Counted from the first letter of the stretch, positions 1-39,462 are shown. The stretch is 64,000 nucleotides of DNA from Diadema setosum (GCA_033980235.1 CM067067.1:20031239-20095238), one strand, 5' to 3'. A program made the numbers and translations. The notes: generated by a model from the letters alone, not told the origin.

Positions 1-1407
1 TACAAGTACATGTACTCAACTGTTCCAAGTAGCTTGTAGAAAATGTCTGTACACTATGGGTTTCTGGCAGTCAATGGCTGTAATGAGTTAACTTGGACAT
101 TGTTTCAATGCATCTGCAAGTCTATCAAGATTCAATGAGTGCACTACTACCAGAAAAGCAAGCTAAGATATATACAAATCACCAAGACTAACAAATTATA
201 CAAATGATAAATATTGCATTTCGATTCTTCAGCAGAGACCACTGCCATACAATACAGGGAAAGATCACATATCTTAATGCTTGTTTTTATCCCTTGATGG
301 CCAGGAGACACATACACCCTACATTCAAAGGAAAAGTTGGCCATTTGCAAGAGATTTCACACACAAATTTGTTCAAAATTCAGTGAGCTTGCCTCAGCCA
401 GTCCTCTTCATCCACTCATCACCTCACATATGTTACAAATTGGCACCAGGCACCCTACAAACAGAAACAGAAACATAAAACATGGGAGAGATCAGTGCCT
501 TGAAAGTGTGTCTTTGTCTTTTATTGTATTTCCTTTTCCTTTCCAGACTGATGACACACATCACAACACTTCACAATGAAAAGTTTGAAACATTTAAAAC
601 CAAATGTACTGCTGACGCCCACCCAAGTGTATATAAGGTAGTACGACAAGAAATATCTGAACACAATTTCAAACTTAACTACACATATTCTTTAAGAATT
701 GCGCTGCTACAGAATACATTTGGATTTAAGACAAGTACTTCATAGTTTCACTTGGCATAAAAAAATTGGTAACACTGGGAAGGAAATGCCAAAATTCTAA
801 CAAGCACAACCTTTTTTTAAGTGTGATTAGAAATGCAAAGGGCATGTAATATTTGTATAAAAGCCTTGCATATCAGTCATGTGTCTTACAACAGAGGGAT
901 GAATAATTATATTTCTTTATTTTAAGTACTAATTACCAGACCTGTTAATCATGTTGGACTGGCATGATCTACATATCAGTATCCAGAAGGCCCCGAGAAA
1001 ACTACATTGTATGAGGGAGATGCCGGTGCGTAGGCAATCGTAATTCTTACATTAGCGAGGCATCCATACTTTTTTTTGTCGGAATGTGAAAAGATGGTTG
1101 ATTTTTCACTGAGCCTTCCACAGAATACAGGAGACTTGGCAGCTCTGCACTATGCATACATCAAGGTGCTCCTAATATTCGTGTTGCCTCCCAAACTACA
1201 AGCCTAAGATAGCATAAACTCCCTACATGACGACAGAGTCAACATTTTGATGCCTTGTGAATATGACATAATCATCCTCTGCTGCCTTACATTGATTCAC
1301 CAGATTTGGAGCTTCAGCTATTCTAGCAAAAAATCGAAAAGACCCATAGGTAACCTGCACATTCAAACCAATATGGTGATACTGGGGAAAAAAAGCAGCT
1401 ATTTTTT
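1..1407. other. Left flank, no gene recognised
   Basis: I see no exon with a convincing protein match or paired splice sites. Open frames here are short and read through AT-rich sequence. The stretch probably belongs to the space downstream of the HINT copy A gene, which runs leftward into it. Confidence 0.5.
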
Positions 1408-1415
1408 GTATGTTT
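1408..1415 (-). promoter_or_regulatory. Candidate polyadenylation signal of HINT copy A
   Basis: The plus strand reads TTTATT, which is AATAAA on the minus strand, about 960 bases below the copy A stop codon. It lies at the left edge of the sequence shared with copy B. It is a candidate only; nothing else marks the cleavage site. Confidence 0.3.
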
Positions 1416-2039
1416 TATTTCTATTTTTTTAAATAAAAATGTAACAAATATTAGAAGGAAATAGGATTACCAACTGAATAAATCTTATGTGCATCATTCA
1501 CATCATTTTATGACTTGGGATGATGCACATAAGTATGTCTTTCATTACAGATCTGGGTCTTACCCGAAGCCTACCATATTGCATTCTTTTCTTCTTCTGT
1601 TTTCAATTTGGGAATAAATATTTGCAAAAGGAGGGGATGGGGAGAAATCACATAAAACTTGTTTGAAATTGTTTTCTTCGTTGCAAATGAATGAGATACT
1701 TATCGGTTTAGACTCAAGTGAGTAAAGTAAGAATGGCATTTAGTACATGATTATATATTATCACCGGGATACAACTAAGTTTTACATATTAATTGGCATT
1801 CTAACACTCCACTCCAATGACAGGCATTCAGCCAACTTTGTCAATTTACCAAGTATCATCTCAATCTATCCGTCCTTGGTACTGTATCATCATCTGATAT
1901 CAAGACTGGTACCTATTTCGTGATAGAATTACAAAATGGACAGGCCACACAGTGTGAACAGAAATTTCTCTTTGTATCTTTGCATGCCTAGTACCAGTCA
2001 CATACAAGAGCTCCGGCCATTATCCCTTCTTCTGATTTT

Positions 2040-2066
2040 AAAAAAAAAAATATATATATATATATA
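2040..2066. repeat. Poly-A and (TA)n microsatellite
   Basis: An A run followed by about nine TA units in the 3' flank of HINT copy A. Confidence 0.8.
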
Positions 2067-2377
2067 CCTGAATTATGATGTCATCGTCAATGCAAGTTTG
2101 AATAAAGCATATCTTTCCTCATGGATTCCCTTTTTCGAGAGATTAACAATGGGCAAGAAAGTAATCACTGATTCTTCCAGTTTTGTCATTTCAATTTACA
2201 ATTGTAATTACCATGACTGCATACTTGGGGCAGATTGCCAGAGGTGACATGATACATTGTGTATTTTCAAAAAAGGACAGATTTTCCCCACCCCCTGCCA
2301 CGACGTTTGCTTTGTCTGATCAAAAAATAGTGTGGCTGAAGACACCGTAAGAGTTAACAATTTCCTAGCCCCCGAAC

Positions 2378-6635
<4,258 letters not shown>

Positions 6636-6639
6636 GATT

Positions 6640-7490
6640 CTGTCGAGATCTAAACGTTAGATTCTACTTCTAGCTTGAGCTCCGCTTCTTACACGCACAC
6701 GAAGCGAATTACGATCCGACGCGATTGCGATCCGATTTCGTCTGTGATGAGGTGGCCTCCTACACTACAGTACTAATCACAAGAGCTCTGGTACTAGTAT
6801 CTGAACAGAAAAAACGACGTCAGATGCAAGGATTTCAGTAGCTTTCAACAGTTTGTCAGAAAAATATCCGACCAAAATGCTTCATGAAATGCCCCCTGAT
6901 CCACAAGAATCGAATCTGCTCAGCAGGCCCCTTCAGGGAAGTCGAGACGTGATAGTGAGTGCATGCCATAACAAAGGGAGTTCAGGTATTAATAATTACA
7001 ACTGAAATTGCTTCAAAAGGATGAATAATTATATTGGCAATTTCAAAATTTAATGTACATGGCCTAATGTAATATATCCGTAGCAACTACAAAACAGTGC
7101 CATCTCCCGAGGCCATTTCCCCCAGAACTGATGTCTCCGTTGCTGCGGGGATGGTCAGAAACTTTGATTGAATTGGACAACGATTGTTGGTCAGTTGTTG
7201 TATGGAATAGGCCAACAACATGATGAGGCCCAATAATACGGCAACAGAGACATGTCGGAAACCGTACTGCCTATACAAATCCACTCTTCATGCACTTTTA
7301 TTACCATTTTTTTTTAGACTTGTAAAACACTATTAGGTCTAAATAGGCCTATATCTAAATATAAAGTAATTTTGACACATGTAAGTTTATGTTAGTGTGA
7401 TTATCATAAATGCGCGAATGTAAAAATGCATGAAAAAAACCCCGCAAATTTCGAAAAGCAATATTATTTCTAAGACCCTAGTCATCTCTG
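6640..7490. other. HINT copy A upstream region
   Basis: Sequence 5' of the copy A start codon. Parts match the region upstream of copy B, for example CTCCGTTGCTGC and CAGAAACTTTG at 7136-7165 against 33569-33627. The duplicated block therefore included promoter sequence. No TATA box or other site is clear. Confidence 0.5.
6833..6905 (+). repeat. Dispersed repeat, copy 1
   Basis: GATTTCAGTAGCTT, AACAGTTTGTCAGAAAAAT, ATCCGACCAAAA and ATGCCCCCTG recur in the same order at 37525-37597. The family is unknown. It lies upstream of HINT copy A. Confidence 0.7.
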
Positions 7491-7499
7491 TCTCATAGG

Positions 7500-7915
7500 T
7501 GATTTTCGTTATGTTCCGAAGGTTCGTTAAACAGAGATAAGGTTCGTTATTTCGAGGATGTTAATACGAAAATGAAACAGGATTCGTTATTACAAACATA
7601 TTTATGACATGTTTATTCCGAAGTGTCGTCATTCCAAAGGTTCCGTCATCCTAAAATGAAAAGGTTCGTTATTCCGAATGTTTGTTTCTACACACGGACG
7701 GAGGTTCGTTAATCCGAAAATGAAAAGACGGTGCGTATATAAAAACGAACCCTCGGAATCCAGACGCGGCCTTTCATATTTCTCATTTGAATTAACGAAA
7801 CTTCCTAATAACAAACGTCATATCTTTTCCGGATTAACAAACCTTCGGAATAAGTTGAACTTTCGGAAAAACGAATCTTCGGAATAACGAACTTTCGGAA
7901 CAACGAACTGTACCA
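7500..7915. repeat. TTCGTTATTCCGAA array with a foldback arrangement
   Basis: The left half carries repeated GGTTCGTTATTCCGAA-like units. The right half carries the complement, TTCGGAATAACGAAC. The whole can fold back on itself. Related arrays lie at 12139-12500 and 33001-33100. Confidence 0.75.
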
Positions 7916-8165
7916 CGTTTAGCATAATAGAAACCTGTTTTGGTAAAACTATCGATTGCCTGACTTTCTATCGACCACAATAGAATGGAAATGCAGGGCA
8001 ATTTATAGGTAACACAAAGTACTTGTAATTCATATAGGTGTGTTTATCAATTTAAATTAGCAAAATAGCCACTGATATACGTTAAATTTATGGTGCCGCA
8101 ATCATCAATGGTTCATCACAATGACCATCTAATCTGTCTATGGTTTCTTGTCTATAACGATTTCA

Positions 8166-8845
8166 ATTCGTGTTTTCCTTGAGAGGGGGTTGGGACCCAC
8201 CATTCCCCCCCCCCCCCCCCACTCTTTAACAGGCAGGGCTCGCCTAACAAAATCGATTTTTTTTTTTCAAGTTAAAAGAAATTTTCTCCCTTTGGTCATA
8301 CGCAGCACGGTTGAGGGCTGGTAATTGCCCCATCCGCGAAATGTTCACACCACTCCCCCCCCCCTTTTTTTTTCTTTATAGACGCGAATATCATATTTTC
8401 AGTAAATTTGATCGGCCATTAAAAAAATACGCAACAATCAGAGAATTTATTCTTTTTTTTTTCATTAGAATAGATAACGAATTCCATCAAAAGTGCACAC
8501 TAGATCCCAGAATTTCAAGTCTAATTAAGGCGCAGCAGACATCCCCCTCCCACGCCCAGTCCTCCGTCTGCTTGGTCGCTGCGCTGAAGATTTTCAAAAT
8601 CTTTGATCAGTCAAAATAAATTAAAGAATTACACATCTGAGAATTTCGTTTGTTTTTGCTTCAAATAGTTTGAATGAATAACCTTGCAACCTATCGTCTT
8701 TTTTCACCCAAAATTTTCTAATATTCCATCCAAAGTGTGCACCAGACGGTTGAATTTCAATTCTATAACAAAGCTAATGCTCCCTCGTCTGGGAAGGGGA
8801 TTCCCCTTCCCACCCTCCCTCTGCTGCGCGTATAAGATGGTAGAT
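8166..8845. repeat. Dispersed repeat with C/G tracts, two related halves
   Basis: 8166-8600 and 8640-8845 share a pattern. Each has TTTTTT, then TTCCATC-AAAGTG-CACxAGA, then AATTTCAA-TCTA, then a cytosine-rich stretch with CCTCCxTCTGCT and CGCTGCG or CTGCGCG. I read this as a diverged tandem pair of one mobile repeat. No protein is encoded. Confidence 0.55.
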
Positions 8846-10020
8846 GTTCGGGATGATAATAACCCAGAGGTAATCTCATCTTCTAAATTCCTGTACACTC
8901 ATACAAATCGATATGATGATGATTAAAAAAAAAGAATAAAAGCCGATTTGTTTGCATGTTTCAATTTAATTTTTGTAATAAAATCTAACAAATATAAGGA
9001 AACAGGATAACCAACTAAATAAATCTTGTGCATATCATTCATGTCATTCATATCATTTTCCCTCTGGAGGGGTACATTATTCATTCATTTGCAAACACTA
9101 TTTTGTTATCAATGATTTTAATCAATTCATAACACAATTTGAATGAATACATCCACAAAGAGAACAATGAAATACTTTGCTGTTTTTCAGTTTTCGATTT
9201 TTCTTTTCAAAACAATTAGTATTCCAATCTAAATCAGTGTTTGATCAAATTTTTCTTACCAAAATATTAATACAGCTGTAACTTTTCTTTTACAGGCACA
9301 ATTGCAAAATTGCTTCGATTTTGTTACGGGTAGTTCTTCATTATTCTTTGTTACATACGAATTATTATCACAATTTGGAAGAACGTTTTCATGACTATAA
9401 TTATTCACTTCTGCTATAAGTTTCATCCACAACTTTTGAGTTGCCTTTTCAAGTTTAAAAAACTTAAAATCCACTAACAAATCGTCTAAATTGAGAACAC
9501 GACAAAATAGACAAATACATCAAATTGAACATGTAAATGAAACGCACACAAACCCCCTCTTTCGATGGGATTTATTGAAGTAGATCTCCTCACCTTTTCT
9601 CGCTTAGAATTCCAAAGAAAACTGTAAACCATTTCATTCATTGTGTAATGATTTTTTTCATGGAAGGGTAAGCACAAAGGAAACATAAACAACAATAGTG
9701 AAATTATCAATGATGTGATAATTACTTTTCCATATAACAGCTGTATAATGTTAGATTTCTAATTTTGCAAAAACTTGAAAATGAATTTCACCTCTCCTAA
9801 TTTTGAAAACCAGTTGAATTGTTCAGATTCTGTTCTTTGTTAGAATTATGTCCAAGTATTTTTCAAGGTCACTATTCCAATTCATATCAGTTACACTGTA
9901 CCCTTGAATTGTCATTGCTACTGCTTTTGCATCACATTTAGAGTTGGTTCAGCAATCTGCCGAAATGTTTGACTTTCCTAAATGCGCCTTTATGACATGG
10001 CGGACTCTATTAAATTGCCT

Positions 10021-10046
10021 CCCCCCCCAAAAAAAAAAAAAAAAAG
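10021..10046. repeat. Poly-C / poly-A tract
   Basis: Short C run followed by an A run. Low complexity only. Confidence 0.7.
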
Positions 10047-10940
10047 AGATAAGTGTCATTAGTCGTGCCATTTTGCATCCTCTCTGCTGGCCTCATTTGC
10101 TAGAAAAAAAAGAGTAATACTCTTCATGTGACTGTTCCGCTTTATCTTAAGACCGTGTATATACTTCAGCTATATACAATTGTAAGTTTATAGATAAAAA
10201 TGTAGAAAAGAGGCAGCCCTGTCATATTCCCCATTTCATTTCAAACTTGTCTGATACCCATCCATTCTCTCCTTGAGTATACGTATTTCTTGATTCGTAA
10301 CATATTTTCTGTTTCTTTTAATACAGTACATTTCTTCTTCTTTTTTTTGGTGCAAATCTTTTTCAAATTGAAGAAAGCGTTATTACTATTACACTCCATT
10401 ATTCAGACAATTTGTCAATTTACCGCATATTATAGGTCTATCTCAACGGACAAGTCCTTGACATGATGAATATTTAATTGAATACATCTTTGAAATGATT
10501 TTTACTGGGAGCAACAAGTCAATTTTACATAATCATCTTTCGGCATTATCACCATTATTACTCCAAAGACATATCTTTGGCATTTAGCCACCTTTGTCAA
10601 TTTACGGCGCATTATAGATCTCAACCTATAGCGAACACTGTGCTTGCTATAATGTGGCTTTACCTGATATCAAAACAGATCTCCTTATACATAACACATC
10701 TGGACAGGCCACACAGTTTGAACATTAAGTTTCAGTTTGTATCTTATCATACATCAGTAGTACCGCAGCCATGCATTAATTATCTCTGACCGTTATCTTT
10801 TCGACATGATTTACAAAGAAAAAAAAAACCCCACCGAATACTGTATCTTACTGACTTATAACGATATCATATAAAGTCATCTCTTTCTTGATTGATTCCT
10901 TCATTCGAGAGATTAACAATTGTCAAGAAGAAAAATCAGT

Positions 10941-10944
10941 AATA

Positions 10945-10983
<39 letters not shown>
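10941..10983. repeat. (TA)n microsatellite
   Basis: About 20 TA units with one interruption. Confidence 0.85.
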
Positions 10984-10991
<8 letters not shown>

Positions 10992-11177
10992 AGTACATGT
11001 ATATACGCATACTTCATGATGTTGTTACAAATGCATTAACCTGATAGCATCCTTGCGCAGATTTCAAGATGTGACATTCTTTTTATATATATTTGTATTC
11101 AAGAAAGGGGTAGATTCTCTGCAACCCCTTTGAGACCTTTTGCAAGAGCTAGATGACTTTTTTGCCCTTTTAATAAC

Positions 11178-32787
<21,610 letters not shown>

Positions 32788-33850
32788 GATTCTGTCATTG
32801 GCCTCTACCGTTTTTGAATACCCGGCAGCACAGGGATACCACCATGGATTGTAATATTGGCCCGGTCCCGATATGATTATTTAAGAACTCCCTTACGAAT
32901 TGTGTATCTAACGCTTGATCACCGATCTCGAGTCAAGTACACACACAGGTGAAGAATCTCGACATGAATGCGCTTCTATGCGCATATTTGCTGACCGGGT
33001 TACAGTTCGTTATTCCGAAGGTTAGTTAATACGAAAATGAAATATATTAATACAGGGTTCGCAGTTAGGATCCGAAGACTCGTTAATAATAAATACGCGT
33101 CGTCTTTTCGTTGTGCTATCCGTGGTTCCTAAAGAATGTACCTCGAATGCGGGCAGCGAAAGAATCGGGCCGCTCATGATAATTTTGTTCTCTGTCGCTA
33201 ATGTTGCAATTAGTCCTTTAGTTGCGTGCCGCATTAGGGCCTAATTAGGATCAGACAAACAGTATGATATACAGGCCGAACGATCTTTAATTAATCCTCG
33301 ACATCGTATACATCTGATGGTCAGGGATCCAAGATGATGACAAGACGACGTACAGACGTGAGTGCATATAGCCCTGGTAATAATAGTAAAGGTATTTACA
33401 TTGTTACATGTATAGACAAGCTATATAGAAGCGCTTGGGAAAAAAAAAAGAAGTAAACTGTGATTCTATAATGAGATTAGATAAGATTTATTTTACAAAC
33501 CGCAAATTAGGCCCTTGATACGTCCGTTGCAATAACACCATACTGTGCCTTCACCTTGCACCATACACCGATATCTCCGTTGCTGCGCTGAAAAAGTAAT
33601 AAGTCAGTAAGTGGGCAGAAACTTTGTGATTGATTGTTCAGATCCGAATAAAGGCATACCCCAAGATTGTGTAATAATCTGCTTTTGATGATAATTTTAA
33701 TGTTAACATTATCTGTTTATATTTAGGCCTGTACACCGTATTTGACTTATATGTTAACAGTTTATGTCAGTGAAAAATCTTTATAAGAAGCGCAAACATA
33801 ATATACATATCATAATATATTATGATTGATCAAAACTACAAACGTTGGAA
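32788..33850 (-). other. HINT copy B upstream region
   Basis: Contains diverged sequence shared with the copy A upstream region (CTCCGTTGCTGC at 33569) and a short TTCGTTATTCCGAAGG relic at 33001-33100. No clear promoter element is seen. Confidence 0.5.
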
Positions 33851-35270
33851 GGTGATATCATTGCTCCATCACTTATTCTCTCATCAATTCTGTTAAAGAT
33901 TGTTGATACTCTTGATTGTGATACGAATTAAAATCTGTTTTATGATTTCCTAAAAAAATGAAGATAATGCATCTTGATTCACTTAAACAGCTGTACACAA
34001 GATTATACCTCTTTCCACAACCATTCTGTTCAGTCATGTCAATAAGTTATTGTCTGTGTTGTGACTGGTCAATGATAATATTAAAAAAAAATCAAAACAA
34101 ACAAAACAAAAACAGGGGAGTAACAGTGTTTCTATAAAGGGTAACATCATCGATTCCTTTGTATTGTGCATAGGAATATACATAGATATATGTTGATTAT
34201 TGAAGATAATTGTGAAATGAACTGCCGTTCTCGTTGCTGCTTAAAAGATGACTTTATAATATTGAAATATATCACCTCACCCTGGGGACAAACACATACT
34301 ATAAAAGGGAATTGTGTCCACTTTGAATTCTCTTTGTTTCGCGATGCGTATGGTAAGGAGCGAAAATAAAAGAATAAACCATGACAATAATTTTCAGGGA
34401 GAAAACACATTTCTGCATGCAATACGTGCAAAGAGACGAAGAAAAGCATTTATTATTGTGATGACTTACAGAAAAGGGTTCAGATTCTGGAATGGAACAG
34501 TGTTACACCCCTTCCTCCGCCCTTATTATATATGTGAGAGAGGAGGGGGTTCTCTTGAACAAATTGAATTTTACATAAAAAAAATACAACTCAAGTCCCC
34601 TTTTATGACCAATGCATGCAGCAGGCGGGGGCAGTTGAATGCGTTCCCTCGAATTTGTATGCCCCATAGACACGAATATAATAGACCTCTTTTTTTTGGG
34701 GGGGGGGGGGGGGTCCGGAGGGGATGGGACGTTAACTATATTATAGTGTCCTCCCTCCACTAACTTTTTTTTTTCCGGGACACGGGGGGTGGGGGGGGGG
34801 GGGGGTGGGGGAGAGGAGGAGGCTGCAGCCCTCAAACCCTTCAGCTTTTTGAGCGGTTTCACAGTCTGCTCTGCTTCCTCCACTTCCCCCCCCCCCCCCC
34901 CACCTCCCCTCCCCCCTCCCCCTCGTGGCTCGTGGTTCTCGACAGGATCACAACGTTCCACTGCGCTGTTATCATGCTGGAGCTGCGCGCATAACATGCA
35001 TGCAATAAATGCAGCAGATGAATGCTCTGTACATAGGCATTTTATACCAAAGACAGTGAAGTACGGTATGACGTATACTCAGCTCAGGGCATGGAATTCC
35101 GGAATATTCCTGTGAACATGAACCGTCAAAAATAATTAACCTCATTTGAACCGCTACAGCTGCACACACAACTCCAAATAAGCTTATTCTAGCTCGAACT
35201 CAATGTGTCGCTAATCTTGTGCCACAGATTTAAAGGTAAGACTGTATCAACATGATCACTGATGACACTG
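33851..35270. other. Intergenic stretch between HINT copy B and the GC-rich island
   Basis: No gene is recognised. It includes the G-tract and C-tract cluster listed separately. Long frames on both strands at 34.3-35.1 kb are Gly- or Pro-rich products of that composition. Confidence 0.55.
34692..34925. repeat. Poly-G and poly-C tract cluster, G-quadruplex-prone
   Basis: G runs of up to about 16 at 34699-34714, and several runs at 34787-34822, lie on the plus strand. C runs at 34887-34923 place G runs on the minus strand. Each strand can form quadruplexes. Confidence 0.8.
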
Positions 35271-35480
35271 TGCACCGGCGCGGCGGCCACCGGCCACCGC
35301 CCCGGTCCGCGGGCCGCGGGCCGCGCCTGGCGGCTAGCCGGCTGGGCTGCGCCTATTCTCGTGCATGTTGCACGCTCAGTACAACCGCCATGGACATGGT
35401 ACAACTTTGCATTATCTGTCTGCTCACTTTTTGTTCATTTACTGCTTTAATGAGGCTCAGGAAGTGATGGATGGGACCTA
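35271..35480 (+). other. GC-rich island with a 25-codon open frame
   Basis: 35276-35345 is almost pure G and C, with many CpG and CGG/GGC motifs, unlike its AT-rich surroundings. Just downstream, ATG at 35391 opens MDMVQLCIICLLTFCSFTAL, a short hydrophobic peptide that ends after 25 codons. It might be an upstream promoter or first exon of the M13 gene, but I see no supported donor. Confidence 0.35.
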
Positions 35481-37524
35481 CAACGATATTTTGCCGTGGA
35501 TATTACCGTGAAAAGTTGTTTACAAATGTCATTGTTAGTGTTGGGTTTGGATATTCACAACGAAATGAAGTGAAACTAACTCAGTAACTGCACTTCCGTG
35601 TTGTACGTATTGTGTATCCCGCAGTCATTCAAGTAAATGCTTAGTCCCATTCCTTCAAACTAGTGTATCATGTAGACAGTCTTCTTGAACTTGATAATTC
35701 ATACCAGAGGCAGAGCGGAGGACAAAGCGAAATTCATCTTTTTTCTCATCCTGTCATCTTTAGGTATCTCATCTAGACTGTCAATTGAATATTTCCTTTA
35801 TTAATCACATCTTTTGTGGGATTCTTAGTACCGGTATGAGCACCGGTATTTCTACCTCATACTCATACTATAGGTTGTTTGTGGAGTTGATGTAGCTGCC
35901 CGCCCAATTTTCACAGATGTTATGTATCTCCAAACTGCTCCTTTTTTTTTTCTTTCTTTTTTTACAGTACTATCTTGTCCATCCACTGAGAACACACCCT
36001 TACCATGAGAAGTAGTGACAAAAAGCCACTTATCATTATCTGCATTGATATTTTCCTTCTACTTTTGTATCAAGTAAGACATGGCTTGAACTGGGTATAT
36101 ATGTGCACCATCTGAAACCACATCGACTGTGGGTAGTTTAGGTTTTTTTGTTTAATCCTAATCAAGATATGCTCCATAACTATGTAGATCTACATAGATG
36201 TTTTACTTGTGTTGTATAGCTCATCTGACACAGTAACAATGCTCTTTGTTTTATCGCAATAAGAGGCCACTTCTGACTCTCTGTCTCCTGATACACTGTG
36301 GCCAAAAGATGAGAGATCTACGCAATTTAGCATTTCCATAGGTCTTTCTCGGAAATTTTGAATATATATTATGTCTGCAATGCAATTTACAAAAAAAAAA
36401 AAAAAAACACTGCTAATTAGTTTAATTAACAAGTATTCCAACTTAATTGTAGTTATCAAGATGTTCCATACTACCTTAAATTAAATCACAAATAAGCATC
36501 AGAAAATAAAATCAACATATCATACCTCATGAAATTATAAAGCTTACATACACACTGTATGTGTCTGTTACAGATGTACATGTTACAGATGTACACTTTT
36601 AAACAATAATTAACTACTTAATTATTACAGAGCAGAAGTCTCCTTTATGAGTGCTTCAGAAGAGGGTTATGAGCTTTCTTTGCATTAGTATTCTCCGCTT
36701 AACTGAGTGCTTAATTTTTTTGAAAACTGAAAAAAACATGTTTGTTTTTTTTTTTTTATGGATGTACATGGCCCAGTGGCAATGGGCTGAAATAAATGGT
36801 TAGTACAGAGTAATTACACAGGTCAAATTGACTGTCACTAACAAATTTTTGTTAACTTAACTAAACTCTTCATACACAAAACCAAAAGTGGTAATTTCAC
36901 ATTTACTGAAGAAATATAATGAAGACAATTAGACAGCATTTTGGAGATCAAAATGCACCTAATATTTTCTCTTGTTTGAAAAGGATTTTGTGACCTTGAC
37001 CTTGGCGCAAGCTATTTCTTATGTGTGATTTCTGAAAGTTCATACTATAAGCTTTCAGTTGATGTGTAATTTAGCTTGGTGTGTTCAATTTCAAAATTTG
37101 ACCTGCTGGTTGATACATTTATGGAATTGCCCTTTAACAGCACTGGCAACCCCAACAAACACGATCCCGATGTTAGCATTGGGTTACATGCAGTTATAGT
37201 AGTTTATAACTCGTGAACTACCGTGGTATCAATGCTACACACTGTAGGGTCAAGATTCTTATATGCAAAAGTTAGCATTGTCGCAGGCCTATGGCTGTTG
37301 GCAGCTGTTGCTTATTGAATGTTGCTCAATAGCAATATGACTAGACTCATGTTCCAGCATTTAACTTTGACCAAAAGATCAGTCTCTACCTTGTCATTAG
37401 GGATACACTGTATGTTCAGCAGAGAGACCAGGCCTACATCTGGGGGGGGGGGGGGGGGCATTTCATGTTCAGCGTTTTGTCTGAAAAATTTGTCTCACAA
37501 ATTTGCATTCAGCCAATCAAATGA

Positions 37525-37597
37525 AAAGATTTCAGTAGCTTATAACAGTTTGTCAGAAAAATATCCGACCAAAACACTTTATAAAATGCCCCCTGGT
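37525..37597 (+). repeat. Dispersed repeat, copy 2
   Basis: Matches 6833-6905 on the same strand with few changes: AACAGTTTGTCAGAAAAAT, TCCGACCAAAA, AAATGCCCCCTG. Confidence 0.7.
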
Positions 37598-38709
37598 TTC
37601 ACAGAATCTCCTCTGGTCAGCTGGTGGAGGGTTGTAAAAGTATAAAAACGTCGTCAAACTCTTCCACTTCTAAGACAAATTTTTCTGAGATACCACCTCC
37701 CTGATAGACCCCATAGCTGAAATGAGTGTGATGAGGGAGCTACATTTGCAGTGCAATGCAATGAAACCTACCAAATGAGAGTTGATAGCTGAGCCTACAA
37801 TTGAAATACTACCGTTGGCATCATGAATGCTGTTTCTGAAGATATGTGTTCCTTTGTTATTACATTTTGTTTTAATGCTGTTTCCTTTTTATATTTATTT
37901 TTTATTCTTTTTTTTGTACTGTTGTGTTGTAAAATAATATTCATTGATTGTGGAACAGGAGGCAATTTATACAGATTTCAACTCAGCTAGGACCCTAGAC
38001 CTGTGGTATGTGGCAGTATTACACAGCTGCCAGTACATTACGTCTAGGAATAGAATAGGATTAAAAAGCATAATTAATGAACTCACTGAAAGAAATTTTT
38101 AGTGCCCTGGTGGTATGGTGTATGTGTGTGTGCTTTGTTTGTTTGTTAATGAATTTAGATTCTGATTCCATTTTCTGATGGTTTTTCTGTGTTTTAATTG
38201 TTTGGTTTACAGCAAGAAAAAAAAAGAAAAACATTTATTTATTTATGGCTTGGAACAAAATTCAAATAAAGAATTTTTAGAAAAAACTATGAATGAATGG
38301 ATTGTGTGTGTGTGTGTGTGTTGGTTTAGCGAATGTGAGTTGGGAAAATTATTATTATGAAAGATATGTGAGGACTGAGTAAGTACCAAAATCAGTCGCA
38401 GTCTAAAGTGAAGCATAGCATCTTGTGACACATATTATATGCTATAATCATCAAGAGAAAGTAGAATTATGATGATGTTTAGATGTGAAAGTCCCTCACA
38501 AAGGTATGGATCCCCAATAAGCATTGGTATTATTTGTATGACAAGTCAAGTCTCACACCTCAAGGGTCTTTCTTGCGCTCAGATGCCAGTCAAGCTTTTT
38601 CTCACACCTCACAAAATAAACTCTAAAACATGCACACACACACAAAAGAAAAAAAAAAATCCGGTCGGAATAAGTATTACATTACATATAATGCACCTAC
38701 AGCTTAGTA

Positions 38710-38755
38710 AGTCAGTTACATAAGTTACATAAGTTACATAAGTTATATAAGTTTG
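38710..38755. repeat. 10-bp minisatellite
   Basis: Four to five copies of TAAGTTACAT. Confidence 0.85.
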
Positions 38756-39375
38756 GTTCAAGAAGAGCAGCTTGCAACCATGGTAGTGGAAAGCCTCTGG
38801 ATGTAAGTTTTGAGTAAATGCCACAACAATGATAATGATGGTGATAATAATGATGACATTGATGGTGGCAATGTACTGATAATAGAAAGAGAGCTTTATC
38901 ACCAGTGCTAGTATTCATCAATTTCAATATTCTATCAATATCATCTTTCACTGTTGCAAAGAAAACAACTCGGCACGAGTCACTACAAGTATCTTATAAT
39001 AATTAATTATAGATATTTTTGTAGCATATGTTGACTGCTCTGAGGTTATGCATGTGAATCACATGATTTTAGATTTGACTAGAAAGACAGCTGGTTACCT
39101 GTTATCCTGTCTCCCACAGTGTTTGCATTTCAATCATTGTTCTGCCCAATCTGGCCAGCAGTACTTGTGAACCGTAGCAACAAACTCTGAACAGCTGCAC
39201 CCGTTCCCAGTGCTATTTGTCGTTCATGCCCTATTCATCTATCGACAGCCATTTAACCAAAGGGTAGCTTTTAACATTGTCAGAATCATCAGGCATTTTT
39301 TGTGCGGGCATGAGATTATGTTCAATCCCAGCATTTATGTACCTAGTGCTAAATGATTTTTTTTTTTTCTTTCAG

Positions 39376-39462
39376 TGGGCAATCTTTCATCAGAGGAAGT
39401 GGAGACCCGTGAACCGGCTTCTTGTGTGCAATACTAATGGATGCTTAGTGGGTCGTAATTTG
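39376..39462 (+). other. Possible non-coding (5' UTR) exon of the M13 gene
   Basis: Bounded by a strong TTTTTCTTTCAG acceptor and a GTAAGT donor, 87 bases. Its frames do not join the M13 start frame without a stop, so if used it would be untranslated. It is the best-bounded exon candidate upstream of 42 kb. Confidence 0.3.

Larger units (their letters stand above)
8950..11177 (-). other. 3' flank of HINT copy B
   Basis: Holds sequence shared with the 3' flank of copy A. Examples are an ACCAACTAAATAAATCTT phrase at 9010-9030 against 1470-1490, and GGACAGGCCACACAGT at 10700-10720 against 1937-1957. About 1.2 kb here has no counterpart in copy A. No gene is seen. Confidence 0.55.
35481..39375. 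other. Gene-poor stretch
   Basis: No exon is recognised. It contains poly-A, poly-T and poly-G tracts (36391-36407, 36745-36757, 37442-37458), a (TG)n at 38304-38321, and the second copy of a dispersed repeat at 37525-37597. Confidence 0.55.

Noticed and set aside
34503..34997. 164-codon minus-strand frame rich in Gly and Pro
   Set aside because: Produced by G and C homopolymer tracts. No splice context or family match.
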